Part shown: positions 1 through 5,185 of the stretch, piece by piece | Layout: each line of letters opens with the position of its first letter | Numbering within the stretch: the first letter of the stretch is position 1 | Source: a virus | Direction: 5' to 3' (one strand) | Length of the DNA stretch: 27,813 nt | IMG/VR virus record: IMGVR_UViG_3300035199_000357 | Coordinates: 1-27,813 of that record | The notes under the pieces: model-generated | Told to the model about the DNA's origin: nothing | The model's input: only the letters and a program-made list of their open reading frames with translations | Databases searched by the model: none | Position numbers and translations under genes: made by a program

Positions 1-512
1 CCGCTGACGATCGCGACCAACTCGTCATCGGCATCGAACACCCCGCCGCCAGACACCCCCTGCTCGGAAATTGGCGTCGATTTTAAGAGACTCACCCCGC
101 CGATCTGATTTCGCCAACGCGACGATTGCGACTGGCCCCGGTATCGTTTCAGTGGCCCGCCGTGTGCAAACCCGAACGACTCGATCCGCTCGCCAGGCTC
201 AGGCAGGTCCGCCGCCAGTGTCGCCGGCTCGGTGTCGATAGACTCGGCCAGTACCAGGCCCACCGTATGATCCCCGTTCTTGATCCGGCGAACCACGCGG
301 GCCACACCGACACGCTGACCCGATCGCGTCACGACGACTGTCTTCTGTGACGGGTTACAATGGTTAGCTGTGAGCACCAACGTTGGCGAAACGCAAACGC
401 CAGAACAGAAGCCGCCAGGCATTTCCACGCGAACCAGACTGTCAGCTCCGGCGGCAAATAACGCCACCGACATTGACGCCCAGCAGATCAGGATGGCGGT
501 CAGTCGTCTCAT
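1..512 (-). CDS. Secreted trypsin-like serine protease, C-terminus cut by window edge
   Basis: An open frame runs from an ATG at 512 to the window edge with no stop, giving 170 residues. The first 23 residues look like a signal peptide (MRRLTAIL, then a hydrophobic stretch ending AAGA). The chymotrypsin-fold triad is visible: His51 in LTANHC, a likely Asp81 in DHTVGLVL, and Ser154 in GVSGGGVFD. The oxyanion glycines are in place, so an active secreted or periplasmic endopeptidase is likely. The start overlaps the lipase stop by 4 bp (ATGA), so the two are probably co-translated. The family is clear from the motifs; substrate and role are unknown. Lysis, wall degradation, or host-surface modification are all possible. 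Only the end of the protease domain, and any later domain, is missing. Confidence 0.85.
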   Translation of the reverse strand, partial: MRRLTAILICWASMSVALFAAGADSLVRVEMPGGFCSGVCVSPTLVLTANHCNPSQKTVVVTRSGQRVGVARVVRRIKNGDHTVGLVLAESIDTEPATLAADLPEPGERIESFGFAHGGPLKRYRGQSQSSRWRNQIGGVSLLKSTPISEQGVSGGGVFDADDELVAIVS

Positions 513-1273
513 GCTCGCCTCGCGTAGCCTGACATTGAGTGATCAGAAACGCCACGGAACACGGCCCTGATAATTCCGCGGATGCGTCCGGTTGTGCGGT
601 CCCAGCAGATCGCCCGGCGTGACGGATTGACTACCCGTTGACCATCGCAGCCCAGGTAGATCAGTGTGCCACAGTGCCTGTAGGGTGTCGGCGGCCACGG
701 CCAGCAGGCCAGGCGGGGGATCCGTGTGACGACATCAGAGCAGGCCACGTGGCGAGCGTGCTGGAATGAGCAGGCGTCGACAGCGGCGGCGAATTTCGCG
801 TCGCCGACGCGTGGTGAACCAAACGTGACCAGGCGATCGACGGTCAGGCCGGCGTGGCACCAGTCCAGTGCGGCGATTGTGGATGCTGCACCACCGAGGC
901 TGTGGCCACAGAAAATAACAGGCTTGCCGGCGGTCAGAAGTGCCGCGCGAATTCGTCCCCAGATTTGCAACAGGTAGGCTAGAAATCCGGCATGCACGCG
1001 GCCGACGGTGTGCTTGACCAGATGGCCGCGTATGTCGGATCTGACATCAGCCAAATCGTCCGTGCCGGTAAACGCGACGACACACCGCTCCGCACGCTCG
1101 ATCAGGATGGCCCGTGCATTCGACGTTCGGTAAATACGCATCTGCGAGCCATATCGGGCTTCGATGCGTTCGCGGGGCGCATAGGACAGCAGGGCCAGCT
1201 CGGCAAGGTCGTGATCCGTCACGGCATGCGTCTCAGGAGAATGTGGGCCGCCGGTGCCATCCGTGGCAGGCAT
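509..1273 (-). CDS. Class 3 lipase (alpha/beta hydrolase)
   Basis: A 254-residue protein with the Lipase_3 pattern: an oxyanion strand AFTGTDD near residue 67, the nucleophile elbow GHSLGG with Ser125, the family motif TFGSPRVGD near 150, Asp180 in CSDVVTRIP and His200 in YRHCG. All three catalytic residues are present in the expected order, so it should hydrolyse ester bonds in acylglycerols or phospholipids. No signal peptide is evident. The start is uncertain: the ATG at 1273 lacks a good ribosome site, and a GTG at 1222 is an alternative. It is translationally coupled to the secreted protease that follows. A role in lysis of the outer membrane or in changing host lipids is inference. Such lipases are unusual among phage genes. 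Confidence 0.85.
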   Translation of the reverse strand: MPATDGTGGPHSPETHAVTDHDLAELALLSYAPRERIEARYGSQMRIYRTSNARAILIERAERCVVAFTGTDDLADVRSDIRGHLVKHTVGRVHAGFLAYLLQIWGRIRAALLTAGKPVIFCGHSLGGAASTIAALDWCHAGLTVDRLVTFGSPRVGDAKFAAAVDACSFQHARHVACSDVVTRIPRLACWPWPPTPYRHCGTLIYLGCDGQRVVNPSRRAICWDRTTGRIRGIIRAVFRGVSDHSMSGYARRA

Positions 1274-1330
1274 CGTGCCGCCGGCGACTGGGGTGATGAC
1301 TCTTCCAGTCTACCCGACGTGCCAGAATCG

Positions 1331-1555
1331 TCAATGTGCGTTGCCTGGTGGCGGAATCCGGTCGTCGACGAATGCCCGCATCTGCTCGACTGTATGACGG
1401 CTGCATCCGACCGCCATCAGCATGCCGCCGTGGCTCGATATGGCCTGGCCATCATGATCGAGGTACAAGTTCCGCAGGTCGTCGGCCAGATCCTCGACCA
1501 CTTTCCGGTCGGCGTACAAAAACCTGATCAGCTTGCTGGGCGGCTGTTGGCACAT
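1331..1555 (-). CDS. Hypothetical 74-residue protein
   Basis: No family is recognised. The ATG at 1555 was chosen because GGAG lies about 8 nt upstream, which is better than the GTG at 1564. The predicted protein is mixed alpha with charged helices (DRKVVEDLADDLRNLY) and a proline-rich end (RIPPPGNAH). It overlaps the zinc-ribbon gene by 28 bp and is followed by 57 bp before the lipase. Conserved operon position and a proper ribosome site support it being real. Confidence 0.55.
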   Translation of the reverse strand: MCQQPPSKLIRFLYADRKVVEDLADDLRNLYLDHDGQAISSHGGMLMAVGCSRHTVEQMRAFVDDRIPPPGNAH

Positions 1556-1761
1556 ACTCGGCACTCCGTCGCGAAATGATTAGTCCGGGTCGCGTGGCTG
1601 CCACATTTTGCACACCGCTTGCCTGGTGCTGGCGATGTTGTTTCTGTGTCGACGCCGGCACATCCCAGGCATTGCCGGTGCCGTTTCCGTCGCCGTACGA
1701 TCGGCTGAAACTGTGACCCGCCGCAGACGCGGCATCTTGGGTCAGTTCCAGCGGCTGGCAT
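1528..1761 (-). CDS. Small double zinc-ribbon protein
   Basis: A 77-residue protein with four CxxC pairs: Cys10/13 with Cys31/34, and Cys50/53 with Cys67/70. This spacing suggests two treble-clef or ribbon zinc sites joined by an Arg/Lys-rich segment (VRRRKRHRQ) that could bind nucleic acid. The start at 1761 is the first ATG before the first cysteine pair and overlaps the upstream gene by 20 bp. The exact function is unknown; small zinc-ribbon proteins in phages are often transcription or nuclease accessories. Confidence 0.6.
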   Translation of the reverse strand: MPAAGTDPRCRVCGGSQFQPIVRRRKRHRQCLGCAGVDTETTSPAPGKRCAKCGSHATRTNHFATECRVCANSRPAS

Positions 1762-2110
1762 AATCAAACGCCGTGCACTCATAGCCGATCGCCCGCAGCA
1801 CCGGCGCATCGACAGCCAAGATCTCGCCTCGCCAGCGGGCCACCTCGGCGTCAATCAGTGGTGCCACGGCGGCGGCTAGTAGTGGTTCAGACCCGCCGGC
1901 AAACTCACAATCATGAACGGCGGTCATCGCTGATATTGCAGCCCTGCGGCGAAGCACATCGACGACAACATCCAGCACAGCAGGTGCCGGCGGTGATGGC
2001 CGGCCGTCTGGTAGCCGGTTGGCGTTGAGACTGGCGACCGCTTTTGCCATCTGGTGCCGCATCGCGATCAGGTCAGCTTCCGGTAGGCTTGGCGTTACTT
2101 TGACTTTCAT
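1742..2110 (-). CDS. Hypothetical 122-residue protein
   Basis: Not recognised. It has an alanine-rich helical body without a signal peptide or membrane segment, and a basic N-terminus (MKVKV). AGAGGG stands upstream of the ATG at 2110. It follows a 50-bp gap after the small membrane protein gene and overlaps the zinc-ribbon gene. It is probably a soluble helical early protein. Confidence 0.55.
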   Translation of the reverse strand: MKVKVTPSLPEADLIAMRHQMAKAVASLNANRLPDGRPSPPAPAVLDVVVDVLRRRAAISAMTAVHDCEFAGGSEPLLAAAVAPLIDAEVARWRGEILAVDAPVLRAIGYECTAFDYASRWN

Positions 2111-2160
2111 GTCGTGGCCCTCTGGCTTAATCGTCGCAGGTCTGATCTGAATTGTGCAGG

Positions 2161-2301
2161 TCAGTTTTTCAGTCCCCAGAATTCAAGCACGTCTCGCGCC
2201 CAGCCGACCATGACTGGCACCGACACAAAAATACACACGGCGATCCAGAACACCGAACCCACGATCAGAAACGCGGCACTGGGTCTATATTTTTCCGTCA
2301 T
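2161..2301 (-). CDS. Small membrane protein, 46 residues
   Basis: A short gene starting at ATG 2301 inside the last 17 bp of the upstream gene. It encodes a basic N-terminus (MTEKYRPS), a long hydrophobic segment (AFLIVGSVFWIAVCIFVSVP) and a short amphipathic tail (WARDVLEFWGLKN). One transmembrane helix is expected. Role unknown. Small phage membrane proteins can be holins, pinholins or superinfection factors, but nothing here selects between these. Confidence 0.6.
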   Translation of the reverse strand: MTEKYRPSAAFLIVGSVFWIAVCIFVSVPVMVGWARDVLEFWGLKN

Positions 2302-2557
2302 CAGTTTTGGCCTCCATCTCACGTCTGCGGATTGCGATCAGCTTTTCGATTGTGACCACCAACGCACCGGACAGGGAACCGCCGCAGGCGTCGATCAGCT
2401 TGTCATCGATTTGTGCGGCGGACGTTGGCAGCCCGTGGTTTGAGCGGAGCGTGGCCCAATATATCCGGTCATAGGCGGCAGGAATCAACTGCGGACTGAT
2501 TTTCAGCCAGTCGCCAGGGTTCAGTTTTTCCAGTGCTTCATCTAGGTGATCAGACAT
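2285..2557 (-). CDS. Hypothetical 90-residue helical protein
   Basis: The start at 2557 (MSDHLDEALEKL) follows the shared GGAGACCGAAACCG leader, which is also the coding end of the gene before it. The longer frame upstream lacks such a site. The protein is soluble, with a GDWLKI motif and a charged C-terminal helix (IAIRRREMEAKTDDGKI). No family is recognised. It is the last member of a run of four small genes with repeated junctions. Confidence 0.6.
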   Translation of the reverse strand: MSDHLDEALEKLNPGDWLKISPQLIPAAYDRIYWATLRSNHGLPTSAAQIDDKLIDACGGSLSGALVVTIEKLIAIRRREMEAKTDDGKI

Positions 2558-2774
2558 CGGTTTCGGTCTCCAGGAATGAGTGAATCGCGGACATCGCATC
2601 GCGGGTTGATTCTCCCGGCTCCCACCCGTGTCGGTGGCCGCAATCGTAGGCTCGTTGCAGTAGTGCAATTGCGGCGGTGCGGAATTCTCGCAGGCGGGTG
2701 AGTTCTTCGGCTTGCTTCTCGGTATACGCCAGTTTTTGCAGTGCTATCTCTGTCTCACGGTCCTTTGACGCCAT
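2550..2774 (-). CDS. Small coiled-coil cassette protein (74 residues)
   Basis: It starts at ATG 2774 behind the leader GGAGACCGATACCG and ends in LETETDV, whose codons serve as the next gene's leader. A central helix, EELTRLREFRTAA, is a diverged copy of the ELTRLRKIEAA motif in the two upstream genes. A CxHxH-like stretch (YDCGHRHGWEPG) is present. Function unknown; probably a paralogue formed by cassette duplication. Confidence 0.6.
   Translation of the reverse strand: MASKDRETEIALQKLAYTEKQAEELTRLREFRTAAIALLQRAYDCGHRHGWEPGESTRDAMSAIHSFLETETDV
2555..2572 (-). repeat. Cassette junction repeat, copy 3
   Basis: Minus-strand GGAGACCGAAACCGATG: it encodes the ETETD tail of one gene and supplies the ribosome site and ATG of the next. 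It differs by one base from the two other copies at 2772 and 3118. Confidence 0.7.
2671..2705 (-). repeat. Coiled-coil repeat, copy 4 (diverged)
   Basis: A diverged copy of a ~34-bp direct repeat encoding ELTRLR plus a short helix. The strongly matching core is GAACTCACCCGCCTGCGA. Confidence 0.5.
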
Positions 2775-3120
2775 CGGTATCGGTCTCCAGTGCTTGGTTC
2801 AGGTCGTTGATGTCTGGGATTCGTTTCTCGGAGTACATATACTCACGCACCGCCGCTTCGATTTTTCGTAGGCGGGTGAGTTCGGACAGATACTCAGACC
2901 GAATGCCCATGGCTAGCTCGATGCAACCTCCGCATTGCAGCAGGCCAGGCACCTGTACAGGTCGATCCCGTGCCGCCTCTTCGATTTTTCGTAGGCGGTC
3001 CAGTTCGGCGGCTGCGTCTGCCATCAGATCCTCAGTCGCTTGCACGTCGATGCCATCGTCGAGGTAGATTGGCACCTTCTCGATTACACCCTGCCGCAGT
3101 CGCGCGGGTAGATCAGTCAT
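2755..3120 (-). CDS. Coiled-coil cassette protein with two internal repeats (121 residues)
   Basis: It begins at ATG 3120 inside the junction repeat. It contains two copies of the heptad-like motif, AAELDRLRKIEEAA and SELTRLRKIEAAV, separated by about 45 residues that include CGGC. It ends with ETDTDGVKGP, overlapping the next start. The internal duplication suggests it arose by fusion of two cassette genes. Function unknown; dimerisation through the repeated helices is plausible. Confidence 0.65.
   Translation of the reverse strand: MTDLPARLRQGVIEKVPIYLDDGIDVQATEDLMADAAAELDRLRKIEEAARDRPVQVPGLLQCGGCIELAMGIRSEYLSELTRLRKIEAAVREYMYSEKRIPDINDLNQALETDTDGVKGP
2772..2789 (-). repeat. Cassette junction repeat, copy 2
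   Basis: Minus-strand GGAGACCGATACCGATG, identical to the copy at 3118. It codes for ETDTD in the upstream gene and acts as leader and start of the downstream gene. Confidence 0.75.
2849..2883 (-). repeat. Coiled-coil repeat, copy 2
   Basis: A near-identical copy of the sequence at 3208-3241; the plus-strand core is GCTTCGATTTTTCGTAGGCG. It encodes ELTRLRKIEAAV. Confidence 0.75.
2972..3006 (-). repeat. Coiled-coil repeat, copy 3
   Basis: The plus-strand core TTCGATTTTTCGTAGGCG is retained, while the flanks differ (ELDRLRKIEEAA). It lies in the same gene as copy 2. Confidence 0.7.
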
Positions 3121-3310
3121 CGGTATCGGTCTCCACAGCGGCTTTCAGCGTTCGCAGGCGAATATTAAACTCGAACAAACCGCCGTTGAAATTGCTCAGT
3201 GCCTGTGCCGCCGCTTCGATTTTTCGTAGGCGGGTGAGTTCGCCCACTGTCAGAGTCTGCGCGTCCCGCAGTTGTGCCCTAGCCGTCCAAATTGCGTCTC
3301 TGTCATCCAT
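3113..3310 (-). CDS. Small coiled-coil cassette protein (65 residues)
   Basis: The ATG at 3310 is preceded by GGGAG at about 10 nt, better placed than for the ATG at 3319. The protein carries VGELTRLRKIEAAAQAL and ends VETDTDD; the ETDTD codons form the next gene's leader. It overlaps neither RusA coding frame nor its stop (5-bp gap region). It is the first of the paralogous small genes. Function unknown. Confidence 0.6.
   Translation of the reverse strand: MDDRDAIWTARAQLRDAQTLTVGELTRLRKIEAAAQALSNFNGGLFEFNIRLRTLKAAVETDTDD
3118..3135 (-). repeat. Cassette junction repeat, copy 1
   Basis: Minus-strand GGAGACCGATACCGATG at the junction of the 65-residue and 121-residue genes. It is both coding (ETDTD) and an initiation leader. 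Confidence 0.75.
3208..3241 (-). repeat. Coiled-coil repeat, copy 1
   Basis: A ~34-bp direct repeat, one of four in 2671-3241, encoding ELTRLRKIEAAA. Conservation at the DNA level suggests recent duplication or gene conversion. Confidence 0.75.
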
Positions 3311-3677
3311 CTGTATCATGCTCCCATATCTGAATTTCTAGTCGGCCAGGTTTTTCAACGGCGCAGCGATGGATCGACAAATGATCGATCTGTGAGTCGT
3401 CCTCGAAGATCAATTTTGTCGACTGGATGGCATCGATGGACGCCTTGGCAAGATTATCAATATCGCGTTTGCGGCGGTCGGGTGGATAGGCGTGAATCGT
3501 CATCGATAGGCGTCCGGTGAGTGGCTCGCGTTTGTATCGCGTTCCGATCTGTTGCCACAGTTCCACCGCGACCAACTCGCGATAGGCCCGACCATCAGCT
3601 GACAGCAGCACGCGGCCACCGACGCATCTCCAGATGCGGTTGACGCTTGGCGGCCATGGTTGGATGAGGCTAATCAA
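3303..3677 (-). CDS. rusA: RusA-family Holliday junction resolvase
   Basis: About 124 residues, the usual RusA size. It opens with LIQPWPPSVNRIWR, the typical RusA N-terminus, and has the catalytic segment RRKRDIDNLAKASIDAI with Asp72 and Asp74, and a third acidic site FEDD near 92-94. It should cut four-way junctions made by recombination or replication before packaging. A TTG at 3677 is the likely start: it overlaps the upstream stop as TTGA and has a G-rich ribosome site. GTG 3689 or ATG 3722 are alternatives. It follows two small genes in the same operon. Confidence 0.85.
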   Translation of the reverse strand: MISLIQPWPPSVNRIWRCVGGRVLLSADGRAYRELVAVELWQQIGTRYKREPLTGRLSMTIHAYPPDRRKRDIDNLAKASIDAIQSTKLIFEDDSQIDHLSIHRCAVEKPGRLEIQIWEHDTDG

Positions 3678-3766
3678 ATCGGCCCCCACATCGACCAGGC
3701 CCAAACGGACATGACAGTCCATGCGCCGGCGAGAAACCATAGCGTGTTTTTTGTTGATCGGTTCAT
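3674..3766 (-). CDS. Membrane micro-protein, 30 residues
   Basis: It starts as ATGA over the CAP gene stop and ends as TTGA over the probable RusA start. The sequence is a basic N-terminus (MNRSTKN) followed by a Trp-rich hydrophobic helix (TLWFLAGAWTVMSVWAWSMW). A single transmembrane segment is expected. The perfect coupling at both ends supports translation. Function unknown. Confidence 0.55.
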   Translation of the reverse strand: MNRSTKNTLWFLAGAWTVMSVWAWSMWGPI

Positions 3767-4110
3767 GTGATCTCCGCGACCCAGAATGTGCCGCCCTGGT
3801 GCGTCCAGTATCCGAAGCCAACACGACTTCCACTGAGCAAAATGTCCCGATGCTGTGCCGACCACATCCAGTCGCGAACACACGCCGCCGCGGACGTTGG
3901 CCCGCAGTGAATGCACTCCCGCCAGATGTACGGACGCTGCCACGGCGAATGCCTGTAGCCTGTGCGTGACATCTCGACGGCCCAGCGTTGTGCTGCCAGG
4001 CTCATCGACAGATCGAGCACCAGCGGTTGCAGGCCGTAGCGTTGGCGTGCCGCATTTGTGGCCGCGTGCATCGACCGGATGACACGGTGTGATGTAAGCC
4101 AGTGCGGCAT
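3763..4110 (-). CDS. CAP/SCP-domain protein
   Basis: 115 residues with the order of motifs seen in CAP-superfamily (SCP/PR-1-like) domains: NAARQRYGLQPL, then AAQRWAVEMS with His54 (GYRH), Glu65 (WREC), and WMWSAQHRDILL near 81-92, ending VGFGYW...FWVAEIT. The conserved His/Glu surface residues are present. No signal peptide is visible, which is unusual because bacterial CAP proteins are mostly exported. The start overlaps the preceding small gene (TAATG). The function of phage CAP domains is not known to me. Confidence 0.75.
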   Translation of the reverse strand: MPHWLTSHRVIRSMHAATNAARQRYGLQPLVLDLSMSLAAQRWAVEMSRTGYRHSPWQRPYIWRECIHCGPTSAAACVRDWMWSAQHRDILLSGSRVGFGYWTHQGGTFWVAEIT

Positions 4111-4199
4111 TAGAACAGTTCCCCCTGGCCATCCAGCGGCGTCGTGGGTGTGTCATTCGGTGCTGCGTATTTCCGCTGGTTCATGATCCTGATTGTCAT
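4110..4199 (-). CDS. Possible 29-residue protein ending QGELF
   Basis: A short frame from ATG 4199 (or ATG 4184, 24 residues) ends in TAATG, coupling it to the CAP gene. The C-terminus is LDGQGELF. Q-x-x-L-F matches the spacing of bacterial beta-clamp binding peptides (QLxLF), but this is a short motif that can occur by chance. GGAG lies just before the first ATG. It is the first gene after the terminator at 4267-4307. Confidence 0.4.
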   Translation of the reverse strand: MTIRIMNQRKYAAPNDTPTTPLDGQGELF

Positions 4200-4266
4200 C
4201 TCCAGAAAACCCGGTGACCGCCGCGGCACGGTCGGCCACCAGGGCGGCGCGATCTGCGCCTGGTTG

Positions 4267-4307
4267 AAAAAACCGCCGGCTGAGAACGGAGCGGAACCGG
4301 CCGGCGG
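4267..4307 (-). terminator. Rho-independent terminator
   Basis: On the minus strand CCGCCGGC and GCCGGCGG form an 8-bp GC stem around a 19-nt loop, followed directly by six T. It sits 16 bp after the stop of the coiled-coil gene at 4323 and should end or reduce transcription of the replication operon. No obvious sigma70 promoter is seen between it and the next gene, so the left genes may rely on read-through. Confidence 0.8.
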
Positions 4308-4322
4308 CTGACAGTTTCCCAG

Positions 4323-4595
4323 CTACACCGCCGGGGCATCTGCCGAGTCTTGCCAGGCCGACGATTCGCTGATGGCCTGGGCTGTTTGTTGTTTCCTCAG
4401 CTTGTCGCGGTCGCGGTTGCATTCGTCGCGGCTGTTCTGGAGCGAAAGCACATACTCGCGGATCGCTAGCTGCATGACAGACAGGTTTTCAAGCCTCTTT
4501 TCCAGGAACTTAACCGTCTCAATAATGGTTTCGAGTCGAGACTCAAGGCTGGTTTCCGGCTTGTCGGGTCGATGGTCTGTGGGCGTGGCTGTCAT
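4323..4595 (-). CDS. Coiled-coil protein, 90 residues
   Basis: A soluble protein with heptad-like helices over about residues 16-72 (ESRLETIIETVKFLEKRLEN, then LQNSRDECNRDRDKLRKQQ). No family is recognised. The start overlaps the upstream stop as ATGA and has GAGGACACG before it. It is the last gene before the terminator. Confidence 0.65.
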   Translation of the reverse strand: MTATPTDHRPDKPETSLESRLETIIETVKFLEKRLENLSVMQLAIREYVLSLQNSRDECNRDRDKLRKQQTAQAISESSAWQDSADAPAV

Positions 4596-5185
4596 CGTGT
4601 CCTCACTGGTCGTGGTTGTTTGTGTAGGCCGTTACTAAAACAGCCCCCTGGCCACACTGGCCTGGTGCAAGAATCGAGAGCAACTCCCGACTGGTCAACA
4701 ACACTGCCCTCTGGCATGTCGCACAGCTTGAACACCCGGAATTGATTCTCGTCTGGTGTGCGATTCCGCATCTGGCGGCCAGGCAATTGCCCCGCGTTTC
4801 GCTGAATGTGTTGGGCCACGTACGCTCTGAACTTTTCGAGGCAAATCAACGACCATCGGGCCACCCACAGGCCGTCCTCTGGCGGTGCCGCAAATCCATA
4901 GAACAGGAAATCTCCCCACCCGTCTTGTATTTTCACAAACTCCGAGTAGTCGCACTGGTCGCGAATCGTAAATTCTTCGCCGTATTTCTTCAGGTATTTG
5001 TGATCACGCACCCTGCATGACACACGCACGAGACGGCCGCCCACTGTCGCCATCATGTCTGTATTTCGCTGCATGTCTTCCTCTGGTGGGGCTTCGTAAA
5101 CATCGCCAAGGTAAGGCCAGAGACAAAGCTTGATATCCGGGTTGTATTGGTCGGACCACTTCCTCCCGTCTTCATACTGACTCAT
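4592..5185 (-). CDS. Conserved-looking hypothetical phage protein, 197 residues
   Basis: The ATG at 5185 (MSQYEDGRKW) follows GGATGGGG and overlaps the methyltransferase stop by 14 bp. Central motifs are KYGEEFTIRDQ, then VKIQDGWGDFLFYGFA and WSLICLEKFRAYV. Lone phage proteins with an EFTIR...GWGDWFFYGxA pattern and a late acidic-aromatic helix seem familiar to me, and a nuclease-like fold is possible, but I cannot name a family. It is coupled to the coiled-coil gene downstream. Confidence 0.55.
   Translation of the reverse strand: MSQYEDGRKWSDQYNPDIKLCLWPYLGDVYEAPPEEDMQRNTDMMATVGGRLVRVSCRVRDHKYLKKYGEEFTIRDQCDYSEFVKIQDGWGDFLFYGFAAPPEDGLWVARWSLICLEKFRAYVAQHIQRNAGQLPGRQMRNRTPDENQFRVFKLCDMPEGSVVDQSGVALDSCTRPVWPGGCFSNGLHKQPRPVRTR

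Noticed and set aside
992-1579. Plus-strand frame of 195 codons over the lipase gene
   Set aside because: Antisense to the lipase, whose catalytic motifs are complete; no supporting context.
2111-2160. Search for promoter or RNA gene in the 50-bp gap
   Set aside because: Only a ribosome site for the gene at 2110 is seen.
2671-3241. Possible CRISPR array from repeats of about 34 bp
   Set aside because: Repeat spacing is irregular, copies vary, and they are in frame in coding sequence for coiled-coil helices.
3674-4156. Minus-strand frame of 160 codons covering CAP
   Set aside because: Only its last 31 codons (3674-3766) look real, as a separate membrane micro-protein; the rest is out of frame with the CAP domain.
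4153-4422. Minus-strand frame of 89 codons between the coiled-coil gene and the small gene before CAP
   Set aside because: It overlaps the coiled-coil gene in another frame, runs through the terminator hairpin, and has low-complexity Arg/Ala composition without a ribosome site.
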